A stretch of 64,000 nucleotides of DNA from Roseibium litorale (GTDB lineage: Bacteria; Pseudomonadota; Alphaproteobacteria; Rhizobiales; Stappiaceae). The position numbers and the translations under genes are program-made. Under the pieces are notes generated by a model. That model made no database searches. It saw nothing but the letters and a program-made list of their open reading frames with translations, and was not told where the DNA came from. Positions 44,220-51,309 of the stretch are shown here, one piece after another. The stretch covers positions 248,001 to 312,000 of the forward strand of contig NZ_JACYXI010000003.1 in NCBI RefSeq assembly GCF_014842915.1. Reading direction: 5' to 3'. How positions within the stretch are numbered: the first letter of the stretch is position 1; every line of letters starts with the position of its first letter.

Positions 44220-44483
44220 GGGTGTGGACTCATAAATTTGAAGGCAATGGTTTGAGCGAATTTGTTTGGATACAAGGCGCAAGGCTGCAGGAAGCCTTAT
44301 GGCTTTCAAAGTCTTGCAACGCTGTAGCCGGACGAATTCGCCAAATCCTTACAGGACGCGCAACTGGCTGTGAAATGCGGCGTTGAGCGTCTCAACCGGG
44401 CATAAAGCCCGCTTTTCGCCACTCGCCTTGCCTTTCGGTGCCAGTTGACGCGCCATTACCTGCAAATTTATGAGTCCACACCC
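44220..44483. mobile_element. MITE-like element with terminal inverted repeats and TA target duplication
   Basis: The left end GGGTGTGGACTCATAAATTT and following G (44220-44240) is repeated exactly, in reverse complement, at the right end (44463-44483). The match continues imperfectly for about 10 more bases (8 of 10). TA flanks both sides (44218-44219 and 44484-44485). The 264-base element has no open frame that could be a transposase. Ends of this sequence and a TA duplication are typical of IS5-family (IS427-group) elements, so a non-autonomous derivative is likely. It sits between mtnA and the divergent gene at 44720. Confidence 0.82.
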
Positions 44484-44719
44484 TAATCTGCATATCCCAA
44501 GGAGAGCGCAGCTGCAAACGCTGGGGCACTGACCGTTCTGGCGTTGGGGGCGGAAATATCTTAACATCTGTTAACCATTCCGGCTTGAATGACAGTGGAT
44601 GAGGCCTTCATAGGCGCGTGCCGCCATTTCCAGCCGGTAAGAATTGATTAAGATTGTTCCCAACTGGGCCTGATTTGGCCAGATCGGGAATGCCCCGCCA
44701 AAATGGAGACGGACAGTCC

Positions 44720-45322
44720 ATGCCCGTAGTGAAGGATAACGTTGTACCCCATTCCAGGGTCCGGTCTCTGCGTGAGGCGATCCGGAAGGTGCAGATCGGC
44801 GAGGTCGAGCGCTCGGATGTGGTCATCGAGCTGCAGGACACCGAGCGTGCGCGGCTGGAAATGCTCGCGGAAGAAATGAAGGACGTCTTCAAGGAGATCC
44901 CTGAGGACGATGATCAGTTCTCGCTCCAGATCGCGGCGGGTTCCATGCCGCGCCTTTGGATCGATGTGACCAGTCACGTTGTCGTTGGTGGCGACCGCCG
45001 GACCTACCGGTTCTTGAAGGACACGCGGCTTGGCCGGGTTGTCATTCTGGAAACGCCGGAAATCGACGACATGGCGGATTGCCTGACGGAATATATCGCC
45101 GAGCGCATTCTGGAACGGGAAAAGGCGCTTGAGGGCGACTGGCTGAACCGGCGCCTAAGAGAAGTGGCGCTCGAGAACTCCGTGGCCAAGACCAAAGAGG
45201 AAGCCAAGTCGAAGCGCAGTCTGCACTGGCTGACCGTCGCTGCCACCTTTGCCTTCGGCTTGTGTGCCGGCATTGCCACTCTTGTGGCCTATGCGTGGTT
45301 TGCTCACCCGATGCCTGTCTGA
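44720..45322 (+). CDS. conserved hypothetical protein with C-terminal membrane anchor
   Basis: This is a 200-residue protein. A soluble part (~1-165) is followed by one hydrophobic helix near the C terminus (~178-196; LTVAATFAFGLCAGIATLVA), so it is probably a tail-anchored inner-membrane protein facing the cytoplasm. The soluble part includes SDVVIELQDTERARLEMLAE, SMPRLWIDVTSHVVVGGDRR and TYRFLKDTRLGRVVILE, a pattern I recall from unnamed rhizobial proteins. The function is not known. The ATG at 44720 follows GGAG, so the longer upstream frame is not chosen. Between the MITE and this gene (44486-44700) there is a TTAAC direct repeat but no gene. Confidence 0.8.
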   Translation: MPVVKDNVVPHSRVRSLREAIRKVQIGEVERSDVVIELQDTERARLEMLAEEMKDVFKEIPEDDDQFSLQIAAGSMPRLWIDVTSHVVVGGDRRTYRFLKDTRLGRVVILETPEIDDMADCLTEYIAERILEREKALEGDWLNRRLREVALENSVAKTKEEAKSKRSLHWLTVAATFAFGLCAGIATLVAYAWFAHPMPV

Positions 45323-45332
45323 CAGGCTTTGT

Positions 45333-45367
45333 CCGGGGCGGGCTCTGGTAATGAGCCTTCGCCCCGG
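45333..45367. terminator. bidirectional hairpin between convergent genes
   Basis: CCGGGGCG (45333-45340) pairs with CGCCCCGG (45360-45367); an inner stem GGCTC/GAGCC extends it. It lies between the tail-anchored protein gene and the convergent phosphoesterase gene. The T-run is weak. Confidence 0.5.
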
Positions 45368-45375
45368 TTGTCTGA

Positions 45376-46350
45376 TCAAGTTGATGGCGCGCGAAGGCTT
45401 TGGCCCTCAGCGGGTGGAAGCAAATCGGGTTTGGCTGGGATCTCGATGCTGTCGGTGACAATCGAGCTGACCGGTTCGCCCGTCACTGTGAAGCCGCGCT
45501 CTTCCATCTGGCAGTGCCAGCGGCCATTTTCTAAGGAAATCGAGAAGAGATTGTAGCGAGCGCCCGGCTTCTTGCCGCCAGGCGCATTGCTGGCCGACGG
45601 CACGCCAACCACCGGCACTGGCCCATCGGGCCCGTCGATCGACGAGCGGCTGACGATATGCGTATGACCGTGGAGGATTAGTTCAGCGCCGGCGCGCTTG
45701 ATGACCGCGCGCACGCGGGAGGCATCCGACAGGCGCTTGTGCCAATGAGTGGCGTTGTGGAACGGGGGGTGATGGATCAGGACCACACGGAATAGGCCTT
45801 CTTCGCCTAGCTCCTCCAGAATTGCTCTCAGCCGCCTGGTCTGCTTGATACCGACTCGGCCGGTCGCGAACCAGGGACCGGAGGCGCGGGCGGTCGAGAC
45901 ACCGACTATGGCCAGATTGCCGCGCTTGCGCACATAGGGAAACACGGCATCGCTGTCTGGAAGGGGGGGGGAGGCGTCGGCGTCATCGCCGCTCATGTAG
46001 GGAAGCCAGGCTGTCCGCGCACGCCTGAGTGCACCTGGCACATAGGCATCGTGGTTGCCGGGGATGACGGAAACATCGTGGGGGTCGCCCACGTCTTCCA
46101 GCCAGTTCCGGGCACCAATGATTTCGAGAGGCAAGGCGATGTTGACGAGATCGCCGGTGACGGCGATGTGGTCAGGCGCCTGGGCCTTCATATCCTCGAC
46201 AAGCTGTTCCAGACAATTACCGGTCATGGAGCCCGAGCGGTTCCGGCGCCAGTTGAGATATCCTAGGATACGCTTGGAGAAGAGCTGGATCAGTTTGGGA
46301 TCCGGCAGGGGACCCAGATGCGGATCAGATAGATGGGCAAGCTTGAACAT
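45376..46350 (-). CDS. metallophosphoesterase (calcineurin-like)
   Basis: This 324-residue metal-dependent phosphoesterase carries the full motif set: D-x-H in LAHLSDPHLG (~5-14), GD in VTGDLVN (~63), the G-N-H-D/E motif in VIPGNHDAYV (~95), H in VVLIHHPPFHN (~195) and GHTH in LILHGHTHIVS (~250). No signal peptide is present, so it is cytoplasmic. The family includes cyclic nucleotide phosphodiesterases and other phosphatases (CpdA-like or YaeI-like); sequence alone does not say which. A small gene lies 111 bases upstream on the same strand. Confidence 0.9.
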   Translation of the reverse strand: MFKLAHLSDPHLGPLPDPKLIQLFSKRILGYLNWRRNRSGSMTGNCLEQLVEDMKAQAPDHIAVTGDLVNIALPLEIIGARNWLEDVGDPHDVSVIPGNHDAYVPGALRRARTAWLPYMSGDDADASPPLPDSDAVFPYVRKRGNLAIVGVSTARASGPWFATGRVGIKQTRRLRAILEELGEEGLFRVVLIHHPPFHNATHWHKRLSDASRVRAVIKRAGAELILHGHTHIVSRSSIDGPDGPVPVVGVPSASNAPGGKKPGARYNLFSISLENGRWHCQMEERGFTVTGEPVSSIVTDSIEIPAKPDLLPPAEGQSLRAPST

Positions 46351-46461
46351 GCCGGCATCATCGGAGCTGAGCGGGTCGCGTCAAGGAAAAATGCGCGTTG
46401 CCCAGCCATATTGGCATCCGGTCCCCGGAACCGGCGAACAAGTCCGCCGGACGGATTTTGC

Positions 46462-46578
46462 TTAGTTGGCCGCGAAGGTCGACAGAGCAGCAGCAATACG
46501 TGGATTGCTGAGGTCCACAGCCGGCTTCCACTGGTAGGCGCGGGCGCGGCGGAGGTTGTTGAAGAACACGCTGAACAT
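46462..46578 (-). CDS. possible 38-residue small protein
   Basis: This is a short open frame beginning MFSVFFNNLRRARAYQWKPA and ending in NPRIAAALSTFAAN. The first half is aromatic and basic, like small DUF1127-type leaders, but it is too short to assign. An AAGAGAT site lies before the ATG. The codon use looks natural, but no other evidence is available. Confidence 0.4.
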   Translation of the reverse strand: MFSVFFNNLRRARAYQWKPAVDLSNPRIAAALSTFAAN

Positions 46579-46776
46579 GATGGATCTCTTGTTTGGGGCC
46601 TGTGAAGGACTGCCTGTCTCTTCATCAGGGTGACTATAAAATAGACATTCAATTGAATATGAGGAGTGCAATTTCAGGTGGGGCTGCCCTGCAAATGGCG
46701 CATAGGTCAGGCCAGCAAGGTAAGCAATCCCTTAATTCTTGATGCCACCCATCGGTTGTTCAGGTAAAATCTCTGT

Positions 46777-47322
46777 ATGATCAAACTCTTGTCCTTCCTG
46801 CCCAGCAGCATGACGAAGCGGCTGGTGCATGCCGCAGCCCTGCTCAGGAACCCCTACTGCGTTGGTGTGAGGGTTCTGGTACTGGGAAAAGCGCCTGAAC
46901 CATCGGCTGAATCCACTGCCGGCATCCCTGAAGAGCCCTGCGAATCCGTGCTGCTCGTGCGCCACAGCTATCTGCCTGGCTGGTATCTGCCTGGTGGGGG
47001 AGTTGACCGGGGCGAGACCATGCAGGCTGCCGCCAGGCGGGAGCTGAGCGAGGAAACCGGGATCGTGGCTCAGGGGCCGTTGACTCTGTTGGGCGCCTAT
47101 CTTAACCGGCAGGGGTTGGGCCGGGATCACGTCGGCCTGTTCCTGTTGCGCGATTGGGACCCGGAGGCAGGGTTTCTCAAGCCGAATGCGGAAATCGTTG
47201 AGGCGGCATTCTTTCCCATGAATGCGCTTCCTGCGGATCTCAGTCCTGCGACGGCAAGGCGTCTGCAGGACTGGATCGATAGAGGCGAGGCTATGGCCTC
47301 CTTGAGTGAGGGCTATTGGTAG
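46777..47322 (+). CDS. NUDIX hydrolase
   Basis: This 181-residue NUDIX enzyme has a complete box, [20 protein letters not shown] followed by ETGI (~70-93), which matches G-x5-E-x7-R-E-U-x-E-E-x-G-U. A hydrophobic start ([20 protein letters not shown]) resembles the short helix of many bacterial family members rather than a real signal peptide. It hydrolyses a nucleoside diphosphate linked to another group; the substrate is not identifiable. It is convergent with the gst gene, 3 bases apart. Confidence 0.9.
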   Translation: MIKLLSFLPSSMTKRLVHAAALLRNPYCVGVRVLVLGKAPEPSAESTAGIPEEPCESVLLVRHSYLPGWYLPGGGVDRGETMQAAARRELSEETGIVAQGPLTLLGAYLNRQGLGRDHVGLFLLRDWDPEAGFLKPNAEIVEAAFFPMNALPADLSPATARRLQDWIDRGEAMASLSEGYW

Positions 47323-47325
47323 CCC

Positions 47326-48294
47326 TCAGAGCTCGACCGCGCCCCTGTCGTGGGGGCTCATGAAGTCCAGTTCTGGTCCGAGCGGAATAATGCCGGTCGG
47401 ATTGATGGTCTTGTGAGAGCCGTAATAATGCGCCTTGATCGTGTCCAGTTGCACGGTCCCGGCAATGCCCGGCACCTGATAAAGAGCACGAAGGTAATTT
47501 GACAGGTTCGGATAGTCCTCGATCCGGCGGATGTTGCATTTGAAGTGGCCAACATAGACCGCATCGAAGCGGATCAAGGTGGTGAAGAGCCGCCAATCCG
47601 CCTCGGTCAGGCGGTCCCCGGTCAGGTATTTCTGCTTGCCGAGCCGTGATTCCAGTTCGTCGAGGGCATCAAACAGAGCCGTCACGGCCTTCTGGTAGGG
47701 CTCAGGTTTGGTCGCAAAGCCAGCCTTGTAGACGCCATTGTTCACATTATCGTAGACAAACGCGTTAATCTCGTCGATCCCGGAAAGCAGATCTTCCGGG
47801 CACAGATCCAGTGTGGAGCCGGTGAGACCGTCGAAAGCGCTGTTGAACATGCGGATGATTTCGGAGGACTCGTTGCTGACAATTGTGCCGGTCTTCTTGT
47901 CCCAGAGCACGGGCACGGTCACCCGGCCGCTGTAATCCGGATTGGCCGCCTTGTAGATCTGCCAGAGGAAATCGGCTTTGTGCAGGGGATCCGGTTCGCC
48001 GAAGGTCCAGCCGTTTTCGAGCATCAACGGTTCCACGGCTGTAACCGGGATGAGTTCCTCCAGCTTCTTCAGGCGGCGGAAAATCAAGGTTCTGTGCGCC
48101 CAGGGGCAGGCGTAGGAGACATAGAGATGATAGCGGTCTGCTTCCGCGGCAAAGCCGCCCTTGCCGCTCGGGCCAGGACTTCCGTCCTTGGTCAGCCAGT
48201 TCCGGAAAGCTGATTCCGAGCGCTCGAAACGGCCACCGGTGGCGTCTGTGTCGTACCATTTGTCTTTCCAGACGCCGTCTACGAGCAATCCCAT
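47326..48294 (-). CDS. glutathionyl-hydroquinone reductase (YqjG-like, Xi-class GST)
   Basis: This 322-residue member of the Xi-class glutathione transferase family has the catalytic cysteine motif YACPWAHRTLIF (~54-65), the trailing GST-C domain (~165-290; LTGDRLTEADWRLFTTLIRF), and the family-typical end GIIPLGPELDF. Xi enzymes reduce glutathionyl-hydroquinones back to hydroquinones. Length and motifs match the family. The ATG is preceded by AGGAGAT-like sequence. The intergenic region on the right (48295-48665) carries a palindrome but no gene. Confidence 0.9.
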   Translation of the reverse strand: MGLLVDGVWKDKWYDTDATGGRFERSESAFRNWLTKDGSPGPSGKGGFAAEADRYHLYVSYACPWAHRTLIFRRLKKLEELIPVTAVEPLMLENGWTFGEPDPLHKADFLWQIYKAANPDYSGRVTVPVLWDKKTGTIVSNESSEIIRMFNSAFDGLTGSTLDLCPEDLLSGIDEINAFVYDNVNNGVYKAGFATKPEPYQKAVTALFDALDELESRLGKQKYLTGDRLTEADWRLFTTLIRFDAVYVGHFKCNIRRIEDYPNLSNYLRALYQVPGIAGTVQLDTIKAHYYGSHKTINPTGIIPLGPELDFMSPHDRGAVEL

Positions 48295-48552
48295 TTCTTT
48301 ATCTCCTGTGTTTCGAACCTAAGATAAGAACTGGAGCAGGGCGCGTCTTCCGCAAGCGGAATGAATTGACCGTTCAATATTCTTGGACAGCCGCGCGTAT
48401 TTTATTCGACTTTCAATTTCCGCTGGACCAATCCGATGCGACCATGCTATCGGCAAATTCCGATCCGCAATGGGCCGGGTGATCAAACCGATGATCAAGT
48501 GAAAGACGGAACCTTATGACCTCTGGTCTGAGCCTGCGACGACGAACCACCC

Positions 48553-48570
48553 GACGAGACACGTCTCGTC
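48553..48570. promoter_or_regulatory. perfect palindrome GACGAGAC-AC-GTCTCGTC
   Basis: An 8-base perfect dyad with a 2-base centre lies between the divergent gst and GNAT genes. A second dyad, GACCGGTC (48586-48593), follows. It could be an operator for a dimeric regulator or an RNA hairpin. There is no further evidence. Confidence 0.4.
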
Positions 48571-48665
48571 TGTTCGCGCGCGCCTGACCGGTCAACCCTC
48601 TTTCCATGACGAAAGACCCCCCTGGTCAGACGCGAGAAGAAACTCGCTCGACAGGTGCCCTTTCC

Positions 48666-49163
48666 ATGAAGCCCGAAAACTGGTTCGTCCGTCTCGAAGA
48701 AGCTGCTGACGCTGAGCAGATCGAAGCCCTTCAAGCCGAAGCTTTTGGCCCAGGCCGCTATGCGCGGACCGCATTCAAGATCCGCGAAGGCGTGCCGCAG
48801 GCGGATAGTCTGTGTTTTGTCGGCTTGAGTGGCGCAGAGCTTGCCGGTTCCGTTCGCCTGACGCCGATCCGGATCGGCAGCACGCCCGCCATGCTGCTGG
48901 GGCCGCTGACCGTCGCGCCGGTCTACAAGAACCGGGGTCTTGGCAAGCTGCTGTTGAGGACCGTTCTTGATGTTGCCGCTGTTCAGGGCGAAACCGCTGT
49001 GCTTCTCGTTGGCGATGCGCCTTATTACGGCCCGTCCGGTTTCGGCAAGGTGCCTTTCGGCAAGATCACATTGCCCGGGCCGGTCGACCCCGACCGCCTG
49101 CTCATCGCCCTCCTGAACGGTGCGGAGATGCCATCCGGCATGGTGCGCGGCGGACGTCCTTAA
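48666..49163 (+). CDS. GNAT family N-acetyltransferase (YhbS-like)
   Basis: This 165-residue acetyltransferase has the GNAT core LLGPLTVAPVYKNRGLGKLLLR (~75-97; the acetyl-CoA loop is NRGLGKLLL, family Q/RxxGxG/A), followed by VLLVGDAPYYGPSGFGKVPF (family LvGd..yY..fGF), which is typical of YhbS-like proteins. The longer frame from 48606 has no ribosome-binding site. AGGTG stands before 48666, and the protein then begins MKPENWFVRLEE. The substrate is unknown. Confidence 0.85.
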   Translation: MKPENWFVRLEEAADAEQIEALQAEAFGPGRYARTAFKIREGVPQADSLCFVGLSGAELAGSVRLTPIRIGSTPAMLLGPLTVAPVYKNRGLGKLLLRTVLDVAAVQGETAVLLVGDAPYYGPSGFGKVPFGKITLPGPVDPDRLLIALLNGAEMPSGMVRGGRP

Positions 49164-49220
49164 GTCCTTTGGATGATCGAGTGCTGCTTGTGCAGCATTC
49201 TGTCTATGAAGGGCCGCCGG

Positions 49221-51293
49221 TCAGCGGCCCTCGCGGTACCATGTCATGGTCAGAACGCCTAGCAGCAAGGCAAGGCCCATAAGGCCAAGGAACAGCGGAT
49301 AGCGGTCCACACCCTTAAGGATGCTCGCCTGGCTTGTCTTCAGGCCAATCCAGCCATTGCCATAATACTGCGCGGCCTGCTTGAGAGCGACGATCCTGGG
49401 AACGGTTACGTTGCCGCCAATATCGGCGAGCCTTGCACTGACACCGCCGGTTGTTTCCGCCACCGGCGCCAATAGGCCTGTGGTCGACAGCACGTTGCTG
49501 TATTCCTTCGGGTTCTGCGGACCGACGTGAACCAGCGCCGACCGATCCCCCTCGGTTACGGTGTAGAGGCCCGTTTCGCTGGCCGGAAGAGCCGCACGCC
49601 AGAGCCCCGGCTCATCTTCTGACAAGATCAGTTCGGAGCGTTCGCCCGAGGGCGCCGTAAGTTCGACAGGGCCGATGGAAACGCCGAGCGTCTGCCGCTC
49701 AACGATCAGATCCGCGCCACGGAGGCTCAGACGGAGAGCTTCTTCTTCAAGATCGGGCTCCTTCATCAGCCAATGGCCTAGACGGCGCAGAAGCTGCACA
49801 TGGGGGCCACCGCCTTCGAAGCCGCGGGCCCACAGCCAGACATGGTCGGACAGGAGCATGGCAACGCGGCCTTCTCCCTCCCGGTTGAGCACGAGCAGAG
49901 GCTTGTCCTGCGGCCCGGACATAAGCACTTCGCCGTTGGCCACATTGGTGTCGACCAGCCGGAACCAGCGGCTCCAGGCGGGCGGATCCTGACTTGCGCC
50001 CGGCAGACCACGGGTGACCGGATGGCGCTTGCCCATGTCTGCCAGATGGGCATGGAAGGGCTCTTCCAGAATGGCCCCGGTCGGCTCTGCGGGCAGGATG
50101 GGGGCAAGAGGCGTCCGGTACAGGCTGCCGCTGCCAGCATAGTCCGGGCCGCCCGCCAGAAGCACCGCGCCGCCGTTGCGCACATAGCGCGCGATGTTGT
50201 CGAAATAGAGCATCGGCAGCACGCCGCGCCGCTCATAGCGGTCGAAGATGATCAGGTCGAATTCGTCGATCTTGAGAGAGAACAGCTCTCGGGTCGGGAA
50301 GGCGATCAGAGACAGCTCATGGATCGGCGTGCCGTCCTGCTTTTCCGGCGGGCGTAGAATGGTGAAATGCACCAGATCGACGGAGGAATCCGACTTTAGA
50401 AGGTTGCGCCAGGTGCGCTCGCCCGCGTGCGGAGAGCCGGAGACCAGCAGCACCCGCAGATTTTCGCGGATACCGTCAATGGTGACCACGGCCTTGTTGT
50501 TGACCGGGGTCAGCTCGCCGTCGAGAAGTCCGGCTTCGATCTCGAAAATGTTGTTGCCGCCATGGGCGACCTCGACCGGAATTTCGACAGTCTCGCCGGT
50601 ATTGACCCGTGCTTCGCTGATGATCGAGCCATCGCGCTTGATGGTGAGCCGTGCCAGTCCTGCTGCGGAGGCCGGGGCATTCTGATCTTCCACTTTGAGA
50701 GAGATGACCTGCTCCGACCCGACCAGCCCGAAGCGTGGTGCCTTTTCCAGCACCAGGCGGCGGTCCCGCTCGTTCGGGCGGCCGGTGATCAGGCCATGAA
50801 GCGGAGCGTTGAAGCCAAGAGCGCCCGCGTTGGCAGGAATGTCGTGAACCTCACCATCCGTCACCATGATCGCACCGCCAACACGGTCGGGCGGCACGTC
50901 GGACAAGCCGTTTGCAAGCGTCTGAAACAGTTCGGTGCCCGTTCCCGAGTTGCCCCGGTTTTCCAGGACCCGCAGTTCGAAGCCGGGCAGGGCAGAGATT
51001 TCCGCGCTCAGGGCCTTCACGGTTTCATCGGTGACACTGGTGCGGTCTTCCAGACCCTGACTCTGGCTGTGATCTGCCACAAGTGCGACGACGCTAGACA
51101 GAGGCTGGCGGTCCTCCCGCTCCAGGGCTGGATTGGCAAGGGCAAGCAGCAGTAAGGACATGATGGCCGCGCGCAGCGGCCAGCCGCGCAGGCGCATGAA
51201 GGCGAGAAGACCCGTTACTGCCAGAGCAGCGGCGCCGCCAGCGATCAGCAGCCAGACCGGCATCAAGGGGTCAAAGGAAAGCGACCAGATCAT
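49221..51293 (-). CDS. large membrane protein of the MoxR/DUF58 operon, GATase-like middle domain
   Basis: This 690-residue protein has two transmembrane helices at the start (~12-32 and ~40-55) and one at the end (~665-685). A large segment in between faces the periplasm or cytoplasm and includes a von Willebrand-like stretch (SSVVALVADHSQSQGLEDRT, ~66-85), Ig-like beta domains and a glutamine-amidotransferase-like fold (~340-460; DEFDLIIFDRYERRGVLPML, GGAVLLAGGPDYAGSGSLYR). It lacks a catalytic Cys in that fold. Proteins of this kind always travel with MoxR, DUF58 and DUF4159 proteins; their function is unknown. It follows the DUF4159 gene by 16 bases. Confidence 0.8.
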   Translation of the reverse strand: MIWSLSFDPLMPVWLLIAGGAAALAVTGLLAFMRLRGWPLRAAIMSLLLLALANPALEREDRQPLSSVVALVADHSQSQGLEDRTSVTDETVKALSAEISALPGFELRVLENRGNSGTGTELFQTLANGLSDVPPDRVGGAIMVTDGEVHDIPANAGALGFNAPLHGLITGRPNERDRRLVLEKAPRFGLVGSEQVISLKVEDQNAPASAAGLARLTIKRDGSIISEARVNTGETVEIPVEVAHGGNNIFEIEAGLLDGELTPVNNKAVVTIDGIRENLRVLLVSGSPHAGERTWRNLLKSDSSVDLVHFTILRPPEKQDGTPIHELSLIAFPTRELFSLKIDEFDLIIFDRYERRGVLPMLYFDNIARYVRNGGAVLLAGGPDYAGSGSLYRTPLAPILPAEPTGAILEEPFHAHLADMGKRHPVTRGLPGASQDPPAWSRWFRLVDTNVANGEVLMSGPQDKPLLVLNREGEGRVAMLLSDHVWLWARGFEGGGPHVQLLRRLGHWLMKEPDLEEEALRLSLRGADLIVERQTLGVSIGPVELTAPSGERSELILSEDEPGLWRAALPASETGLYTVTEGDRSALVHVGPQNPKEYSNVLSTTGLLAPVAETTGGVSARLADIGGNVTVPRIVALKQAAQYYGNGWIGLKTSQASILKGVDRYPLFLGLMGLALLLGVLTMTWYREGR

Positions 51294-51309
51294 CTTCCGT
51301 CCGTTCTCC

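Noticed and set aside
44562..44576. TTAACATCTGTTAAC as another CtrA box
   Set aside because: The two TTAA halves are 6 bases apart, not 7, and no cell-cycle gene is near.
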